The translations under genes were made by a program, and so were the position numbers. The notes beneath the pieces were generated by a model. That model searched no databases and was not told where the DNA came from. It saw only the letters and a program-made list of their open reading frames with translations. Source: Branchiostoma floridae (taxonomy: Eukaryota > Chordata > Leptocardii > Amphioxiformes > Branchiostomatidae). Taken from it: a DNA stretch of 64,000 bases. The stretch lies in contig NC_049984.1 of NCBI RefSeq assembly GCF_000003815.2, positions 17,060,495-17,124,494 on the forward strand. Reading direction: 5' to 3'. Position 1 is the first letter of the stretch; every line of letters starts with the position of its first letter. This document shows positions 21,584 to 34,900 of the stretch, piece after piece.

Positions 21584-23059
21584 TCACTTGACGCTTGCCA
21601 AGTCATCAGTGTATTTCTTTTCTTGCTTCACTGCCTGTTCTTTCTCCCAGGCCTCCTTGAGCAACCGCACACGCTGCTCTCGTTTCTTGAAGTACTCTGG
21701 GTACCGAGCACGCTCCTCTGGGTGCCAGTGGTTCAGAAGCTGGAGAAGGGTTCGAGAGGGAATTTGTCAGTCGACAAAATAGAACTATGTCTTGAGCAAC
21801 AGTCAATGAAGGATAGACATCCAGGTGATGGGGTATGCCAAAAAGAAGAAACTCAAGCAACTGGATATCACTTACAAAGCATATTGGATGCTATCTGAAA
21901 TGTCTGACTATTTCAAAAATCATATCCAGCTGCTTGAGTAACTGCTTTTGGGCATAACAGTTTAGCTATTCTTCCGCTTGTCTTGAAAATCATAAAATGA
22001 AGTATCAGGACTTGCCATTGAAACAAATGGAAGTGTATTTTTATCTCATCAAGTTCATGATGACATGCTTCAACTAAATAATCAAAAGTCTTTAGCCGGG
22101 GACAAATGCTATATGTACAGGTTTAATGAATGTCAGAAAAGTANNNNNNNNNNNNNNNNNNNNNNNNNNNNNNNNNNNNNNNNNNNNNNNNNNNNNNNNN
22201 NNNNNNNNNNNNNNNNNNNNNNNNNNNNNNNNNNNNNNNNNNNNNNNNNNNNNNNNNNNNNNNNNNNNNNNNNNNNNNNNNNNNNNNNNNNNNNNNNNNN
22301 NNNNNNNNNNNNNNNNNNNNNNNNNNNNNNNNNNNNNNNNNNNNNNNNNNNNNNNNNNNNNNNNNNNNNNNNNNNNNNNNNNNNNNNNNNNNNNNNNNNN
22401 NNNNNNNNNNNNNNNNNNNNNNNNNNNNNNNNNNNNNNNNNNNNNNNNNNNNNNNNNNNNNNNNNNNNNNNNNNNNNNNNNNNNNNNNNNNNNNNNNNNN
22501 NNNNNNNNNNNNNNNNNNNNNNNNNNNNNNNNNNNNNNNNNNNNNNNNNNNNNNNNNNNNNNNNNNNNNNNNNNNNNNNNNNNNNNNNNNNNNNNNNNNN
22601 NNNNNNNNNNNNNNNNNNNNNNNNNNNNNNNNNNNNNNNNNNNNNNNNNNNNNNNNNNNNNNNNNNNNNNNNNNNNNNNNNNNNNNNNNNNNNNNNNNNN
22701 NNNNNNNNNNNNNNNNNNNNNNNNNNNNNNNNNNNNNNNNNNNNNNNNNNNNNNNNNNNNNNNNNNNNNNNNNNNNNNNNNNNNNNNNNNNNNNNNNNNN
22801 NNNNNNNNNNNNNNNNNNNNNNNNNNNNNNNNNNNNNNNNNNNNNNNNNNNNNNNNNNNNNNNNNNNNNNNNNNNNNNNNNNNNNNNNNNNNNNNNNNNN
22901 NNNNNNNNNNNNNNNNNNNNNNNNNNNNNNNNNNNNNNNNNNNNNNNNNNNNNNNNNNNNNNNNNNNNNNNNNNNNNNNNNNNNNNNNNNNNNNNNNNNN
23001 NNNNNNNNNNNNNNNNNNCGGACCTGCCGCTTGAACTTGCAATAGACTTCCATTCCCAT
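21584..23059 (-). CDS. Small minus-strand gene, function unknown, interrupted by a gap
   Basis: The last exon, 21739-21584, is well bounded (acceptor CTTCTCCAG) and encodes 51 residues. They are very charged and probably helical (NHWHPEERARYPEYFKKREQ, then KEAWEKEQAVKQEKK), ending at TGA. A possible first exon ends at the other side of the 875-N gap, with ATG at 23059 encoding MGMEVYCKFKRQV. The size and charge recall small mitochondrial assembly factors such as PET100, which starts with MG and has a charged C-terminal helix, but I cannot confirm this. The joined length cannot be known because of the gap. Confidence is higher for the last exon than for the first. Confidence 0.5.
21814..21958. 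mobile_element. Foldback MITE, AGACATCCAGG family
   Basis: Arms GGGTATGCCAAAAAGAAGAA and CTCAAGCAACTGGATAT pair with ATATCCAGCTGCTTGAG and TAACTGCTTTTGGGCATA. Related copies are at 45698-45787 and 51986-52087. Confidence 0.65.
22144..23018. other. Assembly gap (875 N)
   Basis: Unknown sequence. It probably contains one or more exons of the minus-strand gene on either side. Confidence 0.99.
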
Positions 23060-23193
23060 CTTCTCCACGTATACATACAATATTGTAAAGACGACAGTGC
23101 GTGCATTTCTTCTCCTATTTCCTACTTAATTACCCCTCCCGGATGAGCTATCGACCAGGCACTATCCAATAACGGCCGTGACGTCAGACGGAC

Positions 23194-23690
23194 AGAAATA
23201 GCAACAGTTGTTGCGAGGTTGTAGCGAGAGCCTGGATTATCTGTCACATTTATTTAGCCATGAATACAATACTTTAGGACAGTAAACGTGATAGTTGGAA
23301 AAGTTGTGGTAACTTGTTTTCGAACTGTTATTTCGATAAATGTCTGTAACAGAAATAGCAACAGTTGTTGCAAGATTGTTGCGATAGAGGGCTTGCTCAT
23401 AACCATGGCTTACTTGTGCGTGGAGAGCCTGGATTATCTGTCATATTTATTTAGCCATGAATACAGTACTTAAATACAGAAAACGTGATAGTTGGAAAAG
23501 TTGTGGTAACTTGTTTTCGGACTGTTATTTCGATAAATGTCTATAACAGAAATAGCAACAGTTGTTGCGAGGTTGTAGCGAGAGACTGGAGTATCTGCCG
23601 CATATATTTAGCCATGAATACAGTACTTTAATACAGAAAACGTGATAGTTGGAAAAGTTGTGATAACTTGTTTTCGAACTAGTTATTTTC
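23194..23690. repeat. Tandem repeat, three units of about 155-198 bp
   Basis: Units start at about 23194, 23350 and 23548 with AGAAATAGCAACAGTTGTTG and include CCTGGATTATCTGTCA, TTTAGCCATGAATACA and AACGTGATAGTTGGAAAAGT. The second unit is longer by about 43 bp. A degenerate continuation with TGATAGAGGG motifs runs to about 23960. Confidence 0.8.
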
Positions 23691-24043
23691 ACAATTTTCT
23701 ATATACTAGTGAATAGAGGGTCGAAGTGAGCTATCACATTTTTTTGTCTTGTAGACACAAATTTAGACCAGCATATCTTTTAGTAGTGACGTGATGTGAT
23801 AGAGGGGTTCTTTTACATTTTCTTTTCACTTAAGGACAAACTATTTTTCCTCTTACCAGTGAATTTATGTTAAAGAGGGGTACTATCACTTTTTTCAGTA
23901 ATAGACACAATGTTTTTGCTCTTACTATCGATTCAATGTGATAGAGGGATAACTAGACAGTACTGCGTGGAAAGTTTTCAGATAAATCTAGCGAAAAGGC
24001 TACAACAAAATACTGCTGTTAACAAAAACAGGTACAATCGCTA

Positions 24044-24300
24044 ACAATGGCTAAGGGTTCGTTCTGCAGTCGGTAGGTCGTGAGTTCGATCCCCGACCGA
24101 GTCATGCCAACTACTTTTCAAAAATGGTATATGCTGCTTTCTCTGCTTAACATTCAGCATTTTGAAAAAAAAATGGTAGTTGAACGCACACCATCACCCG
24201 TGGACAAGACCCTGCTGTATTTATACAAAGTTGCGGCCCGTGACCTATGAGCAACGGCAATCTGGCGTGGGAATGACTTTAAGTTTTGTTAAACGAGGCA
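24044..24300 (+). repeat. tRNA-derived SINE, family A, third copy
   Basis: Box B GGTCGTGAGTTCGATCCCC is intact. The body is diverged and carries an extra insertion with CTGCTTTCTCTGCTTAACAT. It ends near GGAATGACTTTAAGTTTTG. Confidence 0.65.
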
Positions 24301-24744
24301 GTTTCAATTTCTAACAAGCGAGTTACAGACACAGTCCAATATCAGTCCCCGTCCCTCGAATCTGGTGCTAGTTTAATCGTATCAAAACTCCGAATCTGCC
24401 GCTAGCACGGAACCAAAGAGCTTAAACTAAAGCAGGAGTCTGCTAGGCTCACATTATAGTGGCTGTACCGAACGTGCATATGGATTCACGACCGCTAGAG
24501 AGCGCTGCTAACACAGCAGTCTCTCGCTGCCGATGGGCCTAACTGTGTTAATCTCATGGTTGACATCCAATCGCATTGGTTTTATCTGTTATTAGATGTG
24601 ACCGCATGTGTCGCTTTCCTGGAAAATCAGAATTTCATTCTTGTCAGAGGATCTGCTGTCCGGTGTGAAGTTGCACATGGGGCCCTTGTTTTCCTCCAAC
24701 AAGAATGGCGATAAGAATATAGTTGGAATGGCGATGACTTTCTC

Positions 24745-24999
24745 TTAAGGTGCGCTCCCACAGCACTTGTGTCAAGCTTGTGTCACTGCGGGGTTCGTTC
24801 ACTGCGTCACTGGTTTGTTATTTTCTACGATTTTTTTCAAAAATCTAGATATTGCCTACTACGTAAAAGTATGACTAAGAAGACGACAAAATACACAACA
24901 AGAGAGAAAATTCGTTCTTTATCTTTGAAATTCGTTGAGTTTCTTTCAAACCCCGCAGTGACGCAAGCGTGACACAAGTGCGGTGGGAGCGCACCTTAA
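24745..24999. mobile_element. MITE with 50-bp TIRs and TTAA flanks
   Basis: Near-perfect terminal inverted repeats: GGTGCGCTCCCACAGCACTT at the left and AAGTGCGGTGGGAGCGCACC at the right, continuing inward through GTGTCACTGCGGGGTT and AACCCCGCAGTGACGC. Both ends abut TTAA, the target of piggyBac-type transposases. About 255 bp, non-coding. Ownership by piggyBac is inference from the TTAA. Confidence 0.85.
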
Positions 25000-25900
25000 C
25001 AGTCTTACTGGAGGTGAACATAAGACAAACCAAGCCTGGAAAAGAAAGTAGCGACAATAATTAGTCATGGGAGTTAAGCCACTAAAAAAAAAACAGATGC
25101 CAGCGCTGTTAGGTGAACCTTCTTTTGCAGAACCCCAAAAGAAGTCCTACTGGTTGTTACAACCGGCATACGGTGCGGATCCTTCAGTGCTGGCGCACAG
25201 CTGGTGTTCTGTTGTCCAAAGTTCACCCTAATTATGCCAACATTTCACCCCTCTCTAATCCCCGCGACAAACAGACCGTTAATCACGCTACAAATCGCCA
25301 CAAAAACTCACCCGGTAATCATGTTTGTTTTAAGTACGTAATCCAGGTGAGAAAGGTGACACGGGTTTCTGTGGGTGAGGATTAAGGGAGGTCTGGTCGG
25401 GATTTCAACGCGCGCTCCCTCGGGGCGATTCGCTAAACTCTTCTTATTGTGAAGGGAAATTTGCCAGAACGCTGTGTTTTTTTTTCCTGTTGCGGGAAGA
25501 GAAGGGGAGATAGGAAGGTCGGAGGGAAGAGAGTGATCAGATGAGAAAAAGGGGTGAAAGGATGAAGAAAGTGCAGTTTTCTTAGGCTAACTTCTTCTCT
25601 TATAACTGCCGGGACAATCTGCATGGAGTGGGTGGTGGAGAGGAAAGGCGTGTGGATGCAGTTAGAAATAAAGAAAGGGACGTGATAGGAAAGATGAAGA
25701 GTGGAGAAACAGATAGATGGATGGGTAAGTTGATAGATGAATGGAAAGATAAATGGATTGATGGACGAAAGAATTGATGGAAGAATAGAGGAATGAATGG
25801 ATAAATTGAATGAGAACGTGCGTACGGTTGAAATATTGAGAGAATGGATGAAAGTAGTGAGGAGGCTGAAGAGAGATGGAAACATGACAAAACTTATATA
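25000..25900. other. Intergenic, degenerate GATG-rich low-complexity sequence
   Basis: 25500-25890 is purine-rich on the plus strand with many GATGGATG-like and GATAGATG-like words. The long minus-strand open frames here are Ser/His/Pro-rich products of this low complexity and not genes. A splice-bounded open block at 25131-25346 is discussed in the findings. Confidence 0.5.
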
Positions 25901-27040
25901 GGTGAACTTGAAGCGTAGTTTTGAAGTCCTTGTGGTTGGGTTGAAACGTTTTCTCCCTACAGCCCAACTACAAAACGAATGTGCTGTGTAGGAGAAATGC
26001 TTGACATTTCGGACATGGCAACAATTTGGTCAAGGACAAGGCGTCAACAGTTCATCAACAGTCCGGACCTGGACCTGATCCTCTGGACCTGAACGGGACC
26101 TGGACCTGAATTTTCTGTACCGGTACCCAGCCCTAGACCATATAATGTGCTGTATAGACGAAATTCTTGACATCACCGGTCCTATGGCATTCCTCCGTCC
26201 GAAGAGATGAGAACCTGACAAAAAGTAATCGGTGAACGCGAAGCAAGATTTGAAGTGTTTGTGGTTGGATTGAAATGTATTCTCCTTAGTGTTGTGTAAA
26301 AAAAGGCGAATAAAATTTCTTCGACAGGAACTATGCGAAGCCTGCTGTTTTACTGAGGGATGACTGCGGTGCGAAGTACTAAGTATGTCATTTAGCCTAT
26401 TCCGCTATAGAATCCGCTGTAAAGACATTTCGGACATGGCAACAATTTGGTCAAAGACACGGCGTCAACTCCTTTCTGACCCCACTTTATCACAGTTTAG
26501 GTCTCGTTATCCCTAATCTGGTCAGCTATCATTACCTGTCCTATGGGATTCCTCTAGTTGTTAACCCTATTCAATTCGGGCTTTTTGGTCAATCCTTGAC
26601 AGGTTGGTGGGTCTTTGAAAGGCCTGGTGGCCACGAAGGCTTGCATTCCTCCTTCACAAAAGCACGCAGGCCAGATTAATTCCAGGTCCCCGGATGTAAC
26701 AACTTGTTAACCCTATTTAGATCGGCCTTTTATTATTAATCCTTGGCAGGGGTGTGTTTTTCGATGTCTCACACCCTCTAAGTCCAGTAACTCTTAAAAG
26801 ACTTATCATATGACCACCAACTTTTCCGAGAATGGTGTAGACATAATACCAAAAGATTTCAAGAAATTTGACGTTATTATGACGTAATATGACGTAATTA
26901 TGACTACAGTTTATTACAATTTAGGCCTCGTTATACTCAATCTGGACATCAGCTGTCCTGTGGCATACCTCTGCCACACGGGCACGCCGGCTAGATGAAC
27001 CCCAGATTCCCGGATGTAACAACTTGTTAAGGTGTTCCTG
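25900..27040. repeat. Cluster of local imperfect duplications
   Basis: GGACATGGCAACAATTTGGTC occurs near 26011 and 26434; GTGGTTGGGTTGAAACGTTT near 25930 matches GTGGTTGGATTGAAATGTAT near 26260; CGGATGTAACAACTTGTTAA occurs near 26690 and 27012; GTTAACCCTATTNA occurs near 26560 and 26706. The area grew by repeated short segmental duplication. Confidence 0.6.
26046..26136 (-). mobile_element. Truncated copy of a hAT-like MITE
   Basis: CCGGACCTGGACCTGATCCT through CTGTACCGGTACCCAGCCCTA is the inverse of the left end of the complete element at 55410-55842. Only one end is present. Confidence 0.7.
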
Positions 27041-27184
27041 AGTGATTAGATAAAGAACATTCTGTTGTTCTTGCCATGCCATATTAACGTGAAGAAAACC
27101 AAAGACGTTAGAACAAAATGTTTTTATAGGACAAAGACTACAAATATGACTTCTTAGTTAGCTTTCTTTGTTTCGTCATTGCTC

Positions 27185-30090
<2,906 letters not shown>

Positions 30091-30469
30091 TACGAGATTA
30101 CTGATTCCCTTTGGGAGAACGGGGGAGCGAATCTCCCGAGCAGCTTTCCAAACACCTGCTGGAATCGGGTCGGTTTGGCCGCGATCACATGCGTCCGGCG
30201 ATCGTCGTACGATCACGATTTTGATGCCATAGGATTTTAAAGCAGGCTGCGGACAGAACTAACCACCGACATTTATCTACGACAGTCTTTTTAACGCTGT
30301 GCACTTGACACAACTTTCCTCACTCCAGCTAGGTGTAAAAATCGGTACCTGACTTTGTTTGGGAGGAATAAGGCAGCGCATGGAGAGAGATGGGCTCCGC
30401 CTTTCAATACCGTGCCCTAGACACAGTAACCTGATGATAACAATCAACTGTGCTATGGGACTGCTTAAC

Positions 30470-31260
30470 TACCTTACCAAACTGCAGTCCGGATTCCAGG
30501 CTAAGTAAGTGGTCAACTTTTGGCCCGTGTATATGCAATTACCAAGAAGCGAGAGGAATGTCCTAGAATAGATTAGACACATATCTGCATATATAGATGT
30601 GTATGATTGTCTACATTGTTACATATATGTGATTCTTACCATTTGACCTGTACTTAGCCCAGTGGGGCAAAATTGTGCAATAAAGGTCTTCATTCATTAA
30701 AGCTCCAACAACTGTCCGGATTCCAAGCTAAAATTGTAAGACTTTGGCCCGCATAGGCCCAGACAACAGTCCGAATTGCAGGCCAATTTGTAAGCTTTTT
30801 GGCCTGTGTAAGCCTTGACAACTGTCCGAATTCCAGGCTACAGTTGTAACCGATATTTTGTTTACACATGTCGGAGGTGTGTTTACTGATGTCAACCGTG
30901 TAATGTCCTTTCCACAACCGCTACAAACCTAACAAAAATCAGAACATTCCGTTCACAATTTCTCGACTTATCTGTTATTGACCTACATAATATTGACCCA
31001 TCACCCAATGGAATGACCAAAAACATAGCCTTCTTGGCGAAAGGCAACGACCCACTTTCCCTACGGCTATGTGACTACCGAACTACTTTACCACACAACA
31101 GTCCGGATTCTAGGCTAATTTGTAAGTTTTCGGCCCGTGTGAGCTCCACCACTGTCCGAATTCCAGGCTAGAGTTGTAACCGATCCTTTGTTTACACATG
31201 TCGGAGGTGTGTTTACGTGTGTCTAGCGTGTAATATACTTGTTGAGACGACCGTGATTCC
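30470..31260. repeat. Degenerate repeats with TGTCCGAATTCCAGGCTA
   Basis: The motif ACTGTCCGAATTCCAGGCTA and the following TTTGTAAGTTTTTGGCCCGTG recur near 30483, 30712, 30764, 30820, 31095 and 31148. Two of them share a longer block ending in CACATGTCGGAGGTGTGTTT. No coding potential seen. Confidence 0.65.
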
Positions 31261-31374
31261 GCGGGGAAACACGTCCAGATAACTGACCCATATTTCACAG
31301 GTTTGTAGAGCTTTAAACACAGACTGACCCGCCGGACAGTAACCCCATTCTATAGTGGGGTCATATGGCGTAAC

Positions 31375-31589
31375 TGTTATGTGTAGGCCGAGCGGCTAAC
31401 TAACTATTTACGGAGAGGACATAAAGAGGTCTGCACACGTTGGCTCGCACTCCAAGACTGACCACGGTGGGTCGGTATCGTTTATTCGCGTATCTATAAT
31501 ACAGGCCAGATGTACCAGGACACTCGGGTATCTATAATACAGACCAGATGGGCCAGATCGCCCCATGGTGGTGGGAGCTGGCCCTATCA
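31375..31589 (-). repeat. 3' LTR of the Gypsy element
   Basis: Begins (minus strand) TGATAGGGCCAG and ends CTACACATAACA. The internal CGCGAATAAACG supplies the polyadenylation signal. Compared with the other LTR it has CACA where the other has CTCA near the end, plus two other substitutions. Confidence 0.93.
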
Positions 31590-31604
31590 CTCCTTCCCCC
31601 CCGG
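31590..31604 (-). other. Polypurine tract of the Gypsy element
   Basis: On the minus strand GGGGGGGGAAGGAG lies directly before the 3' LTR start TGATAGGG. This is where plus-strand DNA synthesis is primed in LTR elements. Confidence 0.8.
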
Positions 31605-31953
31605 AGTGGAGGCGACCACGCCTCCTAGTTAATGGAGCCGGGCGTGTGGCAGATACGGTTGAACAACAAATAATCAAAACAACAACAAAATGGCTGTCTA
31701 ATCAAAACAAAAACAAAGCGGAGCAGTTAACGTTTGAGCGGTACACAATAGTGGCCGAAAAGGGTCGCGAAACAAAGGAAAAACAAAAACGATGCGCAAA
31801 CAACAGAAACAAGCAAGTAGTAAAACATGGGGATAAATGGGAAGCCATATCATGCATTTATACAATGGCTAACAGAAGCATATATTAAAGGCAAACAAAT
31901 AATGCAGTTCATTGAGTTCAAACTGATAGAGTTCATGAGGCTGGATCTCGATT

Positions 31954-34900
31954 TTAGCCATAGTCTAAGTCCATGAATCGGGTAGGTGGTCTGCTGATTC
32001 GCCCGGAACGTGTTTGGACGGGGCCCGGCTGTGCAGGAACGGCTGGCGGTACAGGAATCGGCGCTGGCGGCGGAACAGGTGCTGGGGCAGGTGGGTCAGG
32101 TACCTGCACGTGCTGGTCTGGTAGCGGCGCGAGATTGGCGATGGGCTGGTGCAGGACGTCCGCGAAGCCGAGGTGATGGGCTTCGGGGATGCGTTGTCTG
32201 TTGTCGGCGGCGGGCGGTGCTGGCAGGAATTGGGGAGATGGCGAAACGTATGGTTTGAGTCTGTTGTGATGGACGGTCTGGGCAGGTTGTCGTCCGGTCA
32301 CTGGACGTATACTGTACAGGACGGTGTCGGGAGAGTCATGTGGGACAGGGCCGACGATGACGTACGGACCAACCCAGGGTAGGCGTAGCTTATGGAGAGC
32401 AGACGGAGGATGGTGGAGCCATACGCGGTCGCCGGCGTTGTAGTGATGGCGGTGGACGCGGGGGGCTTGTTGCTGGTTTTGCGTCTGGTGTGACTCGTCG
32501 ATTGCGTCGCGGACGGACGCGAGCGCCGTTGTCAGGTCGGCCTGTTGCGGTGTTGAGGCGGGTAGTTGGCAAGCTACGTCTATAGGTAGGCGTGCCTCTC
32601 GGCCATGTACCATGAAGAAAGGTGTGTGGTTGGTCGTGGAGTGCACACTCGTATTGTAGGCCAGGGCGACGTGAGGGAGCAGACGGTCCCAGTCATGTTC
32701 ACGTCCCTCCAGGCACTTGGCGAGGATGTTCTTCATGGTGCGGTTGTATCTCTCAACTTGACCGTTGTCTTGTGGGTGGTAAGCTGAAGTTCGCGACTTA
32801 ATGATGCCTAGGCGTGCACACAGTTCGGTTACAAGGTTGGACTCGAACTGACGTCCCTGATCGGAGTGGAGTTGCTCTGGCACGCCGTGTTGGCCGACGA
32901 ACTCTCGGAACAGCTTGTCTGCTACGGTGGGGGCTTCCTGGTTGGGTATGGCGTACAAGTTCACGTATTTGCTGAAGAGGTCCGCCACGACTAATACGTA
33001 CTTGTTCCCTGCAGCAGAGAGTGGCATGTATGTTATGTCTGTGGCCACTATTTCAAATGGACGGGAGGCGGTGATGTGCTGGAGCGGTGCTTGCGGTCGT
33101 GGTACGGCAGGTCGGCGTCGCTGACATGGGATGCATTCGCGGCAATAGCGGGCGACGTCTGCTGTCATGCCTGGCCAGTAGAACCTGTTCTTTACGCGGT
33201 GTAGTGTACGACCTGGCGCGAAATGGCCTGCAATGGTGTCGTCATGGAGCGACCTCAGCACGCGACCGGATAAGTTGCGCGGTAGGACGACTTGAGGTGC
33301 CGCCAAGGGGGGTGCGTTAGTTGGCTGGTGGTAGAGAACTCCGTCAGTCAGGAACAAGGAATCGTAGTCATTCCAAAACGACATGAGAGTTCTGTTGTTA
33401 CCACGCACGGCGGAGGTTGGCGGTCGATCGTTGGAGTTCTGGAGCCAGCGACAAACTTCTCGGATCGTCGGGTCGGCTTGCTGTGCCTCGCGGAAGTCGA
33501 TGTCAGGTGTGTCGGCCAGCTGGGAGGCACAGACGTTAGCGGCGCGGGCGGCGCGTACGATTACCTGTGGCGGGAGGTGGTCGGGGGTCCCCCGTAGGGC
33601 AGTGTCCCGAAGATCGGCAGTGTCATTAGCGTCGGCGGCGTCACAGGTGTCGTGCACGGCTACCGGTGAAGGAACGCGAGCTGGGTCTTCCCGTAGGATA
33701 GTATCAGGAGGATCGGTAGTGTCACTAGTATCGACGGCGTCACGGGAATCGCGCACGACTTCCGGTGACTGCACCTCCACGCGGGCTGGGGTGTCCCGTA
33801 GGATATCGTCCCGAGGATCCGCGTCGGCAGGTGTGGTTGAAGGTGGGCGACGGGAGAGCGCGTCCACGTCGCTAATCGTCGCACCTGGATGGAACTGTAT
33901 CTCAAAGTCATAGGTGCTCAGTTCGATTGCCCACCGGGATCGGCGGCCTTGAGCTCCGCCATCGCCGAGTGGAGTGTCTCTACAGGAGAGCAGCGGGCGG
34001 TGGTCTGTGATGTGGATGAAAGGTCGCCCGTACAGGTATGGGCGGAAATGGCGGACGGCCCAGACGATGGCCCAAAACTCCCGGTCATAGGTACTCCAGC
34101 GCCTCTGGGTTTTGGATAGAGTTTTGCTGGCGTACGCCACGACACGACGAGTACCGTCACTCACCTGCGTCAGGACGGCGCCGATACCGGTTGCCGACGC
34201 GTCGGTCGTTAAGGTGAAGGTACTGTGGAAGTCAGGGAAGGCGAGGATCGGCGGACTGGTGAGGAGTTTCTGCAGGGTTTCAAATGCTGTCTGGCAGGCT
34301 GGCGTCCAGCGGAACGGCGCGTGCTTGTCAGTCAGCCGGATTAGTGGGTCTGCGACAGAGGCGAAGGCTGGTACGAACTTTCGATAGAAGGATGCGAGTC
34401 CGACAAAGGCACGTACGTCCTTCTGACAGGTGGGGGTCGGCCATTTCTCGACGCGGGATGTGTTAGCAGGATCGGGGCGGATGCCATGCTGCGAGATAAC
34501 GTGTCCGAGGAATGTCACTTCCTGCTGAGCGAAGCGGCACTTTGCAGGGTTAAGTTTAAGTCCAGCTTGGCGGAAGCGGTCGAACACTTGCTGGAGGACC
34601 CGCAGGTGGTCGTCGAACGTTGCGGTAAACACAATGATATCGTCAAGGTATGCAAGGCAGACGTCCCAACCGACGCCGGCGAGGAGTAGTTGGACAAGAC
34701 GTTGATATGTCGCAGCCGAGTTGGATAATCCGAAGGGAAGGACCTTGAACTGCCATAAGCCTTCGTTAGTGCAGAATGCTGTTTTGTGACGGTCGGACGG
34801 ATGGACGGGGACTTGCCAATACGCACTCTTCATGTCGAGTGTGGAGAAATAACATGAACCGGCCAGGGCGTCGATTGTGTCATCCACCCGTGGCAGGGGG

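Noticed and set aside
25433-25967. Three overlapping minus-strand frames of 96-150 codons
   Set aside because: Ser/His/Pro/Leu-rich products of a GATG-like low-complexity stretch; no splice context and no family resemblance.
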